Source: Prevotella sp. UBA6994
Lineage (GTDB): Bacteria > Bacteroidota > Bacteroidia > Bacteroidales > Bacteroidaceae
DNA: 64,000 nt
NCBI GenBank assembly: GCA_002449845.1
Contig: DJXW01000016.1
Span: 456,855-520,854 of the forward strand
Direction: 5' to 3'
Under the pieces are notes generated by a model. That model was not told the origin of the DNA. It made no database searches and saw nothing but the letters and a program-made list of their open reading frames with translations. Shown in pieces: positions 25,784-34,691 of this stretch; the first letter of the stretch is position 1; each line of letters opens with the position of its first letter. A program made the translations under genes and the position numbers.

Positions 25784-26902
25784 ATGAAAATAGATACTAT
25801 ATATATGTTCGCTGCATTCGGAGACTTATCCCAACCTCATGCAGGTGGAGGGCAGAATTCTGCGAGAAGATTGAGAGAGACGTTGACATCAATGGGAATC
25901 AACGTTAAAATATTCAATAGGCATTGGAATCATAAGAGTTATAATTTATTTGATTCAATATACAAGTATTTATTCTTAATTATCGACATTTTCCTTTGGT
26001 TTTGTTTCTTGTTGTTAAAAAAAAGGAAGTATTCGCCTGTTTTGTTTTTAAGTTATACTGGAAAACTGTTGCCCTTTGATTTTGCCGTAGGAGTTATCAG
26101 TAAGATTCTTGGATATAAATCTATTTTTTATTTTAAAGGCGGTGGTGGTTATTCATCCTATCAAAATGGTAGTCTCTTATATAGACTACTCTTTAAACTA
26201 ACAATGAAAACTTTCGATGAAGTAATGACTGAAGGGAAAAAAACTATTTCTTTGGTTAGTCAAACATCACATGTTCATACTTTTTATTTGCCTAATTATA
26301 TAGAAAATGACTTTACACCCCCATCTTTACCAACAAGAAAAATGGATGAATTGAATTTTATTTTCTTTGGTAGAATAGATGAAAACAAAAATATCCTTTT
26401 AATTATTGACATTTTTAATCTTTTATGCAAGAAATACTCAAACATTAAACTTCAATTAGTGGGATCAGGTACTGAAGGTTATGAATCAATGGTGCATAAT
26501 AGAATCCAACAATCTCCGTATAGCCAATCTATCACTTGGACTCCCAAGGCAAGCCATGCAGAAATTAAAAAGATACTTCCCTATCATCATTTTTTCATTT
26601 TCCCTTCATCTGAACGTCAAGAAGGACATTCAAATTCTCTAAATGAAGCAATGGCATGGGGACTGATACCTATTGTAAGTAACCACAACTTCTTGCCCGA
26701 ACTAGTTGAAGAAAAATTCCTTGTTGCTGATAATTACAAAGCAGAAAGTTATGTATCAATTATATCTCATATAATTGACCATCACAAGATTCTATATTAC
26801 TCTGAAATGATGTATAATATCGTTAAGGAAAACTACACTGAAAATATAATAAAGGAAAAACTTTCCAATGAATTTAATTTGTTTCTCAAAACTAATTATT
26901 AA
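25784..26902 (+). CDS. Family 4 (GT-B) glycosyltransferase
   Basis: A 372-residue GT-B enzyme. The N-terminal half has QPHAGGGQNSARRLRETL (Gly-rich donor-side loop) and FKGGGGYSSYQNGSLLYRLL; the C-terminal half has LNFIFFGRIDENKNILLIID and SSERQEGHSNSLNEAMAWGL with the glutamates of family 4 enzymes. Two hydrophobic segments near residues 60-80 may hold it at the membrane. It follows the second TupA-like gene by 15 bp. Donor and acceptor unknown. Confidence 0.83.
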   Translation: MKIDTIYMFAAFGDLSQPHAGGGQNSARRLRETLTSMGINVKIFNRHWNHKSYNLFDSIYKYLFLIIDIFLWFCFLLLKKRKYSPVLFLSYTGKLLPFDFAVGVISKILGYKSIFYFKGGGGYSSYQNGSLLYRLLFKLTMKTFDEVMTEGKKTISLVSQTSHVHTFYLPNYIENDFTPPSLPTRKMDELNFIFFGRIDENKNILLIIDIFNLLCKKYSNIKLQLVGSGTEGYESMVHNRIQQSPYSQSITWTPKASHAEIKKILPYHHFFIFPSSERQEGHSNSLNEAMAWGLIPIVSNHNFLPELVEEKFLVADNYKAESYVSIISHIIDHHKILYYSEMMYNIVKENYTENIIKEKLSNEFNLFLKTNY

Positions 26903-27012
26903 TAATTATTCATCAACTTAATCAAAGTTGATTGGTTACGAGAAGAAAGTTGAGGAAAAAGTGATTTTTACAATCTGTGGTATATTTAAGAAATAAAAAG
27001 GAGAAAAAAGTC

Positions 27013-28158
27013 ATGCTGGTATTCGGCACTAGACCCGAAGCCATTAAAATGGCTCCTTTGGTTAAGGAGTTTGAAAAACATTGTGACAAGTTCGAGACCA
27101 TAGTTTGTGTTACCGGTCAACATCGAGAAATGTTGGATCAGGTACTTCAAATATTTGACATCAAGCCTGACTACGACTTGAATATCATGCAACAAAAGCA
27201 AGACTTGTATGACGTTACAAGTAGAGTGCTGTTGGGTATGAGAGACATATTAAAAGAAGTACGACCTGACGTGGTCCTGGTACATGGTGACACAACGACA
27301 TCGACAGCTTCTGCATTGGCTGCATTTTACCAACAAATTCCCGTTGGACACGTGGAGGCAGGATTACGTACATATAATATATATAGTCCGTGGCCAGAGG
27401 AAATGAACCGTCAGATAACGGGACGTATCGCTACATACAACTTCTCTCCCACTCCACTAAGTAGGGATAATCTCTTACGTGAAGGCGTGAAAGAGCAACA
27501 AATTACCGTAACGGGAAATACAGTGATTGATGCTCTATATTGGGTGGTTGACAAAATCAAAAACAACACTCAGTTACAAAATGAGTTAAAGGAAACGTTA
27601 ATATCTTCCGGATATGACGTAGAAAGGCTCAACGATGGGAAAAAAATGGTATTGATAACGGGACACAGAAGAGAAAACTTCGGTGAAGGTTTCATCAACA
27701 TGTGTACTGCCATCAAAGACTTGACATCAAAATATTCTGACGTAGATTTCATTTATCCCATGCACCTCAATCCTAATGTGAGAAAACCTATCCATGAGGT
27801 CTTTGGTGAGGATTTGTCTCATTTAGGAAATATGTTTTTCATCGAACCACTCGAGTATCTAAGCTTTGTTTATCTAATGGAGAAATCAACCATTGTGTTG
27901 ACAGATAGTGGAGGAATACAAGAAGAAGCACCTGGACTCGGTAAGCCAGTCTTAGTGATGAGAGATACAACGGAAAGACCTGAAGCATTGGATGCAGGAA
28001 CCGTAAAACTCGTAGGAACGGATTACGAAAAAATAGTCGATAACGTTTCTAAACTCTTGGAAGACGAAAAAGAATATGAGAAAATGAGCAAAGCCGTGAA
28101 CCCATACGGTGACGGCAAGGCCTGCGGAAGAATTGTATCATTTATAGCAGAGAAATAA
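27013..28158 (+). CDS. wecB: UDP-N-acetylglucosamine 2-epimerase (non-hydrolysing)
   Basis: A 381-residue enzyme interconverting UDP-GlcNAc and UDP-ManNAc in the cytoplasm. Diagnostic regions: MLVFGTRPEAIKMAPLVKEF, VTGQHREMLDQVL, VLVHGDTTTSTA, VGHVEAGLRT, NFSPTPLSRDNLL, TVTGNTVIDAL, LITGHRRENFG and LTDSGGIQEEAPGLGKPVLV. I start it at ATG 27013 because AAAAAGGAG (26995-27003) is well placed before it and homologues begin there; a GTG at 26977 would add 12 residues. It is the only sugar-nucleotide gene in the operon, so the polymer probably contains ManNAc or a ManNAc derivative. Confidence 0.95.
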   Translation: MLVFGTRPEAIKMAPLVKEFEKHCDKFETIVCVTGQHREMLDQVLQIFDIKPDYDLNIMQQKQDLYDVTSRVLLGMRDILKEVRPDVVLVHGDTTTSTASALAAFYQQIPVGHVEAGLRTYNIYSPWPEEMNRQITGRIATYNFSPTPLSRDNLLREGVKEQQITVTGNTVIDALYWVVDKIKNNTQLQNELKETLISSGYDVERLNDGKKMVLITGHRRENFGEGFINMCTAIKDLTSKYSDVDFIYPMHLNPNVRKPIHEVFGEDLSHLGNMFFIEPLEYLSFVYLMEKSTIVLTDSGGIQEEAPGLGKPVLVMRDTTERPEALDAGTVKLVGTDYEKIVDNVSKLLEDEKEYEKMSKAVNPYGDGKACGRIVSFIAEK

Positions 28159-28175
28159 ATAAGTTCAACATTTGT

Positions 28176-29147
28176 ATGCCAAGGAATTATCTATTAATTG
28201 ATATATACCAGAATCATAATTATGACTTCATTCATGATTATATTGGAGTTCCATTGATAGAAATCAAGCCTTCTAAAGCATACAATAATAAAGTAAAGGC
28301 ATGGATAATTGGTTGCTTGAAAGCTATCAAATGCAGTTCTAAGAATGACAATATCATTTGTGTATTCGATTTCCAAGCGGTTCTATGTTCTTTCATCTGC
28401 TCTCTTTTGTTTCTTCAAAGAAGATTTATCTGCATTAACATCATGCTGAAAGATAAAAACACTTGGAGAAACAGGATAGTATCATTATTATATAAAAGAG
28501 CTATAACAAAAGGCAATTTCACGGCAACAGTCACTTCTCCTGAATATGGAGATTGGTTGAACAAAAAATTAGGAACTCACGTGGATTTTGTTTTATTGCA
28601 CGATGTGTTTCACGAAAGATACCTCCATCAGTATCAAGCAGAAATCAAAAGCGATGTATTTTGTGGCGGATGGAATGGAAGGGATTGGAATTTCATGTTG
28701 AATGTGGCAAAGGCTATGCCAGACATATCTTTCACCTTAGTCATGCATACAGGAGTTAAAGATTCATTGAATGAAGATATCCCCAATAACGTTAAGCTAC
28801 ATACAAGTATTAGTTCAAATGATTTTTATCAACTATTATGTGAGTCGTCTTTGGTTTGCCTTCCACTAAACACTGAGGCTCCCGCTGGGTTACTCGTCTT
28901 TTTCCATGCAGCAGCAAACAAGAAGATGGTAATCACTACTGATACCGTTACCACTCGTGAATATATTGGCAAAGATAGAGGAGTTTGCTTAAAAAACCAC
29001 ATTGAAGAGTGGACAAAAAACATTCGACAGTACCTTACGGACAAAAAAACAACAGAAATATATGCAAACAACATGCTTGATTTCCTGCAAAAAGAATGCT
29101 CTGAAAAAAAGTATGTTGAAGGTATAGAAAGGATGATACATGGCTAA
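28176..29147 (+). CDS. Glycosyltransferase-like GT-B protein
   Basis: A 323-residue protein with a GT-B layout but weak motifs. The N-terminal half includes a hydrophobic stretch (VLCSFICSLLFLQRRFICIN). The C-terminal half has CGGWNGRDWNFMLNVAKAMP, where a second Rossmann-like fold begins, and LVCLPLNTEAPAGLLVFFHA as a divergent donor-binding segment with the expected acidic residue and AGLLVFFHAAA helix. It follows wecB by 17 bp and overlaps the next gene by 8 bp, so it belongs to the operon. A glycosyl transfer role is likely; family number is uncertain. Confidence 0.68.
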   Translation: MPRNYLLIDIYQNHNYDFIHDYIGVPLIEIKPSKAYNNKVKAWIIGCLKAIKCSSKNDNIICVFDFQAVLCSFICSLLFLQRRFICINIMLKDKNTWRNRIVSLLYKRAITKGNFTATVTSPEYGDWLNKKLGTHVDFVLLHDVFHERYLHQYQAEIKSDVFCGGWNGRDWNFMLNVAKAMPDISFTLVMHTGVKDSLNEDIPNNVKLHTSISSNDFYQLLCESSLVCLPLNTEAPAGLLVFFHAAANKKMVITTDTVTTREYIGKDRGVCLKNHIEEWTKNIRQYLTDKKTTEIYANNMLDFLQKECSEKKYVEGIERMIHG

Positions 29148-29730
29148 TGGTTTGAAAAAGAAGATAAAAAATACCGCAAAATTCACATTGGGGGCATTCA
29201 ATGCTTGGATAAATGGCGTTAAGATTGGCAAACATGTCTATATAGGAAGACACTTCAAATGTAATGTTAGAGAAGCAGGAAGCGTGGTTATCGGCAATCA
29301 TGTAGGAATCTCGACTAATTCCACATTCCTCACTCTACTTCCTGACTCAAAAATTATCATTAGAGACCATGTAAATATTTTCCATCATTTTCAAATTAAC
29401 AGTGCAAATTATGTTGAAATAAAATCGAATGTAATTATTGCACCATTTGTATTTATTTGTGATCATAATCATAGATTCGAAGATATTTCAAGACCAATAG
29501 CGGGACAAGGCATTGACATGAAGCCAAATGCACATATTATCATTGATGAAGACACATGGATAGGAACAAAAGTAACGATTTTAGGGACTGTTCATGTGGG
29601 AAAGCACTGTGTTATAGGTGCAAACTCTGTTGTGACAAAAGATATTCCAGACTATAGTATAGTTGCAGGAATACCCGCAAAAATCATCAAAAGGTATAAC
29701 TTTTCCACTAAACAATGGGAAAAAGTGTAG
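29140..29730 (+). CDS. Hexapeptide-repeat O-acyltransferase
   Basis: A 196-residue left-handed beta-helix protein: GKHVYIGRHFKCN, SVVIGNHVGISTNSTF, then ICDHNHRFED (His region in the active-site loop), DEDTWIGTKVTILGTVHVGK and NSVVTKDIPDYSIVAGIPAK. It is the third such enzyme in this operon, after 11560 and 20872. The start overlaps the preceding gene by 8 bp. It probably acetylates one sugar of the repeat unit. Confidence 0.83.
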   Translation: MANGLKKKIKNTAKFTLGAFNAWINGVKIGKHVYIGRHFKCNVREAGSVVIGNHVGISTNSTFLTLLPDSKIIIRDHVNIFHHFQINSANYVEIKSNVIIAPFVFICDHNHRFEDISRPIAGQGIDMKPNAHIIIDEDTWIGTKVTILGTVHVGKHCVIGANSVVTKDIPDYSIVAGIPAKIIKRYNFSTKQWEKV

Positions 29731-29737
29731 ATTATTT

Positions 29738-30802
29738 ATGACGAACAACATACCCCATCCAACCGATGCAAGCATTATCTTGACTTATCGCTGTCCAATG
29801 CGATGTCAGATGTGCAACATCTGGAAGAATCCAACTAATAAATCTGAGGAGATTCAAGCAAAAGACTTGAAATCTTTACCTCAATTGAAGTTTATCAACC
29901 TTACTGGCGGTGAGCCATTTATTCGAGAGGATTTAGCTGACATTGTAGAAGAATGTTATAAACATACTCCTCGAATTGTCATCTCTACGTCTGGATGGTT
30001 TGAAGATCGTGTCATAGAACTGGCAAAGAGATTCCCTTCTATTGGTATCCGCATATCAATAGAAGGTCTGAGTGAGAAAAATGACGAGTTACGTGGACAT
30101 CAAGGTGGTTTTGACAAAGGATTGCGCACATTGTTGAAACTCAAGGATATGGGATTGAAAGACATCGGCTTTGGATGTACTGTCTCTAATCACAATTCCA
30201 AAGACATGCTTTCACTTTATCAGTTGTCGAAAGCAATGGGAATGGAATTTGCTACGGCAGCTTTCCACAACTCATATTATTTCCATAAGGATGATAACGT
30301 GATAACCAACAAAATAGAAGTTTGCAATGACTTTAAACAACTCATTGAATGGCAATTGAAAGAAAAGCATCCTAAGAGTTGGTTTAGAGCATGGTTTAAC
30401 ATGGGACTAATCAATTATATTGAAGGCAAAAGACGTATGCTTCCCTGTGAGGCTGGTAGTGCGAATTTCTTCATTGACCCATGGGGAGAGGTGTTTCCAT
30501 GCAACGGATTGGAAGACAGATACTGGAAAGAATCAATGGGGAACATCCATGATAAGACCTTCATGGAGATATGGGAAAGCGACCAAGCTCAACATGTAAG
30601 GGAAATGGTGAGGAGATGTCCCAAGAATTGTTGGATGGTCGGAACAGCATCACCTGTGATGCACAAATACATTAAATATCCTCTAAAATGGGCTTTAAGT
30701 AATAAGTGGAAATCTATCAAGGGAGAAGTTCCTTGTCTCAATGCCCAATGGCATGACGTAGGACAAGATCCGTGTCAAGGGGATTTAAGAGAGAAATACT
30801 GA
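29738..30802 (+). CDS. Radical SAM / SPASM-like protein in a glycan operon
   Basis: A 354-residue radical SAM protein. ASIILTYRCPMRCQMCNIW carries the CxxxCxxC cluster (Cys19, Cys23, Cys26), followed by FINLTGGEPFIREDLADIVE and GIRISIEGLSEKNDELRGHQ. A second Cys set in the C-terminal half, PCEAGSANFF, GEVFPCNGLED, RCPKNCW, resembles a SPASM auxiliary cluster domain, with the GNIHDKTFMEIWES segment typical of it. ATG 29738 lies 7 bp after the previous stop; an earlier in-frame ATG at 29663 is inside the acyltransferase. Members in sugar loci can oxidise or rearrange sugars; members elsewhere mature peptides. Substrate unknown. Confidence 0.85.
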   Translation: MTNNIPHPTDASIILTYRCPMRCQMCNIWKNPTNKSEEIQAKDLKSLPQLKFINLTGGEPFIREDLADIVEECYKHTPRIVISTSGWFEDRVIELAKRFPSIGIRISIEGLSEKNDELRGHQGGFDKGLRTLLKLKDMGLKDIGFGCTVSNHNSKDMLSLYQLSKAMGMEFATAAFHNSYYFHKDDNVITNKIEVCNDFKQLIEWQLKEKHPKSWFRAWFNMGLINYIEGKRRMLPCEAGSANFFIDPWGEVFPCNGLEDRYWKESMGNIHDKTFMEIWESDQAQHVREMVRRCPKNCWMVGTASPVMHKYIKYPLKWALSNKWKSIKGEVPCLNAQWHDVGQDPCQGDLREKY

Positions 30803-30852
30803 TTTTACTACTTCAGTAAATAGAAGTACTAAATTTAACCCTAACATTTAAA

Positions 30853-31968
30853 ATGAAACATATCGTAGTGACGGGAACACGAGGTATACCTCACGTAATG
30901 GGTGGAGTGGAAACACATTGTGAAGAATTATACCCAAGAGTAGTTAAACGTGGTTTTAATGTTGATGTCATACGCAGAAAGAGTTATGTCAGTGATGGAT
31001 TAAATGAATGGGAAGGTGTTGGATTAATCGATTTATATTCCCCAAAGATCAAAGCTTTTGAAGCTATCGTTCATACTTTTCTTGCCATTATTAAAGCTAA
31101 ATTTATTGGTGCAGATATCATTCATATCCATGCTATTGGTCCAGCTTTGCTTACACCATTTGCCCGTATGCTTGGCATGAAAGTGGTTTTTACATCTCAT
31201 GGTCCTGATTACAATCGAGAGAAATGGGGATGTTTCGCAAAAGCCATGTTGAAATTAGGAGAACGATGGGGAACAAATTACGCCAACGAAGTAATTGTCA
31301 TCTCAAATGAAATCGACCATATATTAAAGGAAAAACATCATCGTAACGATTGTCATATCATTCCCAACGGAGTACCTGCTCCAATATTCCAAAACGATAC
31401 CGAGTATTTTAAGTCTTTGGGGGTGGAAAGCAGAAAATATATCTTGGCAATGTGCAGAATCGTTCCAGAGAAGAATCTGCACCATTTGATAGAAGCGTAT
31501 GCAAAACTGAAGAAGCAAGGATTAGCCAATGACATTAAACTCGTCATTGCCGGTGACTCAGACTTTGATGATGACTATTCTAAACGTCTAAAAAAAATGG
31601 CAAAGGAGAATGATGTTATTATGACAGGATTTGTGAAAGGCAAAAAGTTGCAGGCATTGTTGTCCCACGCTCGTTGTTATGTACTTCCATCCTCTCACGA
31701 AGGACTACCTATTGGTCTATTAGAAGCCATGAGTTATCATTTACCTGTTATTGTCAGTGACATTCCCGCACATACAGAACTCAAACTTGGCAATAACAGT
31801 TATTTTCATTTAGGCGATATCGAAGATTTTACACATACATTAAATAAAAATATCGAAACAGATTTCCAATCTGTCGAGTATGATATGTCAAGATATGATT
31901 GGGAAAACATTGCCGATAAAGTCTGTGATGTTTATCAGGTGTGTTTCAAGAAAAACAAGAAAAATTGA
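30853..31968 (+). CDS. Family 4 glycosyltransferase with DUF1972-type N-terminus
   Basis: A 371-residue GT-B enzyme. The N-terminus IVVTGTRGIPHVMGGVETHC is the DUF1972 form seen in rhamnosyl- and related transferases, followed by DIIHIHAIGPALLTPFARML and VVFTSHGPDYNREKWG; the donor half has ILAMCRIVPEKNLHHLIEAY and SSHEGLPIGLLEAMSYHLPV. These enzymes add a sugar to a lipid-linked precursor in the cytoplasm. The gene overlaps its downstream neighbour by 28 bp. Sugar not determined. Confidence 0.88.
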   Translation: MKHIVVTGTRGIPHVMGGVETHCEELYPRVVKRGFNVDVIRRKSYVSDGLNEWEGVGLIDLYSPKIKAFEAIVHTFLAIIKAKFIGADIIHIHAIGPALLTPFARMLGMKVVFTSHGPDYNREKWGCFAKAMLKLGERWGTNYANEVIVISNEIDHILKEKHHRNDCHIIPNGVPAPIFQNDTEYFKSLGVESRKYILAMCRIVPEKNLHHLIEAYAKLKKQGLANDIKLVIAGDSDFDDDYSKRLKKMAKENDVIMTGFVKGKKLQALLSHARCYVLPSSHEGLPIGLLEAMSYHLPVIVSDIPAHTELKLGNNSYFHLGDIEDFTHTLNKNIETDFQSVEYDMSRYDWENIADKVCDVYQVCFKKNKKN

Positions 31969-32816
31969 ACCATTTTATCCTCACACGCTTTAATCTGAAA
32001 CTTTGGTGGAAAGAAGATAAAAACCACCAACCTATCCAAACTGAAGAATGGTTGGAAGAGAGGTTTCGTTTGTTTGAGCGATATACATGGCCATCATTAA
32101 AAGCGCAAACCTGCCAAGATTTCAAATGGATTTGTTTATTCGATAAAGATACTCCCAATCGCTTTAAGGAACAAATACAAAGATACCAAGAAGAATGGAA
32201 CCATTTTCTCCCCTACTATTGTGGAGAAAAGGAAACAAAATTGTTTCAAAGTTACTTCAGACATTTAGTCTATAAAAATTCCGACCCAGCACAAGAAGGT
32301 TTACTTACCACCTATCTGGACAATGACGATGCCCTTCATCAAGACTTCATCAAAGAAGTGCAAATGAAAGCCAAATGTCTTAAATACAATACCATCATCT
32401 CCTATCAATATGGTATTCAGTATTATGAGGAGTTAAATATCGCCATTAGGATTCCATATAAAAATAACCATTTCTTATCCTATTATGAGCGATTAACAGA
32501 ACATCTCAAAACTGTCTGGGGATTTTGGCATTTCTCCATTTTCAAATACCCACATCTTGCTATTGAATTAGTCAACAATAAACAATGGCCTTGTTGGATA
32601 GAAACAATCCATCAAGGAAATATTGACAATGACGTGAAAATGACCATACATCATCATTTGTTGACTAAGCAAGACTTACTTTCTGATTATGGTATAAACC
32701 AATCACTTTCTAGAAAAAAAAGTATATGGTTCAAATTCATACTACTTTTTTTTCCAAGATTTGCTAAACAAATAATAAGAAGGACAAAGGATAAATACAC
32801 AAAACATGATGCTTAA
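31941..32816 (+). CDS. Putative rhamnosyltransferase-family glycosyltransferase
   Basis: A 291-residue GT-A-like protein of the putative rhamnosyl transferase family (Pfam PF11316 type): LNHFILTRFNLKLWW, EERFRLFERYTWPSLKAQTC, DFKWICLFDKDTP and TTYLDNDDALHQDFIKEV, where LDNDDA is the likely metal/nucleotide-binding motif. It begins within the previous glycosyltransferase (28-bp overlap) and overlaps the next gene by 11 bp, so all three are translated together. Rhamnose specificity is the family label and is not proven here. Confidence 0.8.
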   Translation: MFQEKQEKLNHFILTRFNLKLWWKEDKNHQPIQTEEWLEERFRLFERYTWPSLKAQTCQDFKWICLFDKDTPNRFKEQIQRYQEEWNHFLPYYCGEKETKLFQSYFRHLVYKNSDPAQEGLLTTYLDNDDALHQDFIKEVQMKAKCLKYNTIISYQYGIQYYEELNIAIRIPYKNNHFLSYYERLTEHLKTVWGFWHFSIFKYPHLAIELVNNKQWPCWIETIHQGNIDNDVKMTIHHHLLTKQDLLSDYGINQSLSRKKSIWFKFILLFFPRFAKQIIRRTKDKYTKHDA

Positions 32817-33573
32817 ATTAAGAGACATTTGCATTATTGAAGATATTGAAGAGCTTCAAGCAATTCCAAAGGGAAAATATATTATCAATTGCATTAATGC
32901 ACATTCATACAATATTGCTCAAAAGGATTATACTTTTTCTAAAGCTCTGATTTCCAGCGACTACTTAATTCCTGATGGAGTAAGTATAATCATGGCATGT
33001 AAATGGTTAAAAGCTAAAAGTAGGCCTAAAAAAAGAATAACAGGATGGGATTTGTTCTCTCTTGAAATGAACAAATTACATTCAGAGGTTATTAGCGGAG
33101 AATATCAAGTTCGTCAAGGAAAGGGAAAAACACCGATTATCATGTTTATGGGTTCTTCGGAAAAGGTTTTAGGAATGATAAAAAATAGAATGAAGGAAGA
33201 ATTTCCTATTTTTGCCATTTCCACTTATTCTCCTCCTTACAAAAAAACATTTTCTGATGAAGATAACAAAGCTATTATTCATGCTATCAACAATGTGAAG
33301 CCCGACTTACTTTGGGTTGGTATGACAGCTCCAAAACAGGAGAAATGGTTATATGAGCATTGGAATGAATTAGACATTGATTGTCATGTAGGATGTATTG
33401 GTGCCGTTTTCGATTTTTATGCTGGCACTATCAAAAGAGCTCCACAATGGTGGTTAGATCATTCACTCGAATGGCTGTATCGATTATTGAAAGAACCCAA
33501 AAGGATGTGGAAAAGATACCTTTTAGGCAATCCAATTTTCTTATATAACATCTTCAAGGAATGGATCAAATAG
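32806..33573 (+). CDS. WecG/TagA/CpsF-family glycosyltransferase
   Basis: A 255-residue GT26-type enzyme: INCINAHSYNIAQKD, DYLIPDGVSIIMACKWLKAK (with the family's Asp-Gly), IIMFMGSSEKVLGMIKNRMK, PDLLWVGMTAPKQEKWLYEH and GCIGAVFDFYAGTIKRAPQW. WecG transfers ManNAcA and TagA transfers ManNAc to an undecaprenyl-linked GlcNAc, so this is a fitting consumer of the UDP-ManNAc made by the wecB product in the same operon. That pairing is inference. It overlaps both neighbours (11 and 13 bp). Confidence 0.9.
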   Translation: MMLKLRDICIIEDIEELQAIPKGKYIINCINAHSYNIAQKDYTFSKALISSDYLIPDGVSIIMACKWLKAKSRPKKRITGWDLFSLEMNKLHSEVISGEYQVRQGKGKTPIIMFMGSSEKVLGMIKNRMKEEFPIFAISTYSPPYKKTFSDEDNKAIIHAINNVKPDLLWVGMTAPKQEKWLYEHWNELDIDCHVGCIGAVFDFYAGTIKRAPQWWLDHSLEWLYRLLKEPKRMWKRYLLGNPIFLYNIFKEWIK

Positions 33574-34691
33574 AACTTTATCTCACTTTTCTCAAATGGT
33601 GCTTAAATCCAACTGACCAAGCATCCATTAAGGATATTATGGAGCAATTGGATTGGCATGGAATGAAACTATTTGCCAAGAAACAAAAGATTGTTGGCAT
33701 TTATTGGTATGCCATGCAAAAGCATCTTAAATTAAAGGATGATATCGTTCTTGATTGGATGTCGTCATCTGTCAAGATTCAGCCTACCAATCAAAAGGTT
33801 TATCAACAATGTGTGGAAATCACCAACTTTTTCAAAAAAGAAGGATTCCGTACTTGTATTTTAAAAGGACAAGGTAACGCACTTCTTTATCCAAATGCAT
33901 ACACAAGGAATCCTGGTGATATTGATATCTGGGTTGAAGGTGGGCGTGATAAGGTGGTTGACTTTATCTGCCGTATAAGTCATCCTAAAGAGGTGGTTTA
34001 CCATGATATTGACTTCCCTTATACTGATGACATTTACGTAGAGGCACATTTCATTCCTGCTTATTTAGAGAATCCATTTCTTAACAAGAAACTACAAAGA
34101 TACATCAACGAGGTTGCTGATAGTCAGTTTAATAATGTTGTTGATGCACCCGATGGAATTGGGCAATTTAGTGTACCAACGTTGGATTTCAACATTATAT
34201 ACCAATTGCTTCACTTAGATAAACATCTCAGAACAGAGGGAATTGGCATTCGGCAAATCATTGACTATTACTATCTACTCAAAAAATGGGGTGATTCTGA
34301 TGTTTCTCAGCACAACCAACGAAATATCGCCAAATATCTCAATGAATTTAAGTTGATGAAATTTGCCAGTGCGGTGATGTACATCATGCACCATGTCTTA
34401 GGACTTGAAGAAAAATATCTAATAGTTCAGCCAAACGAAAAGGAAGGAAAGTTCTTAATGAACGAGATTTTGCAAAGTGGCGACATGGGCAAACGAGATC
34501 CACGACTCAAGGGTATGCGTAAGACGAATGGATTACAGAAATTCTTGAAATTGGAAAAATTTAAGTTACGTTTAATAGGACATTATCCCAGCAATGTTAT
34601 TTGGATGCCATTCCATGACCTCTATGTGCATTTTTTCTATATCAAGAAATACCAAAAGAAATACAATCTTCCTGGTAAGGAAAAAAACTAA
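33561..34691 (+). CDS. Nucleotidyltransferase-like protein (NTP_transf_5 type)
   Basis: A 376-residue protein with the pol-beta nucleotidyltransferase-like core seen in the uncharacterised PF14907 family: TCILKGQGNALLYPNAYTRN then PGDIDIW, with Asp120 and Asp122 as metal-ligand candidates and a later acidic strand DIYVEAHF. The C-terminal half is helical. It starts 13 bp inside the WecG-like gene and is the last gene of the operon. Members occur in capsule and peptide-modification loci; the nucleotide and acceptor are unknown. A related gene faces it from the other strand with overlapping stops. Confidence 0.8.
   Translation: MDQIELYLTFLKWCLNPTDQASIKDIMEQLDWHGMKLFAKKQKIVGIYWYAMQKHLKLKDDIVLDWMSSSVKIQPTNQKVYQQCVEITNFFKKEGFRTCILKGQGNALLYPNAYTRNPGDIDIWVEGGRDKVVDFICRISHPKEVVYHDIDFPYTDDIYVEAHFIPAYLENPFLNKKLQRYINEVADSQFNNVVDAPDGIGQFSVPTLDFNIIYQLLHLDKHLRTEGIGIRQIIDYYYLLKKWGDSDVSQHNQRNIAKYLNEFKLMKFASAVMYIMHHVLGLEEKYLIVQPNEKEGKFLMNEILQSGDMGKRDPRLKGMRKTNGLQKFLKLEKFKLRLIGHYPSNVIWMPFHDLYVHFFYIKKYQKKYNLPGKEKN

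Noticed and set aside
26977..27012. GTG start giving wecB 12 extra residues
   Set aside because: A well-placed AAAAAGGAG before ATG 27013 and the usual start of homologues favour the shorter form.
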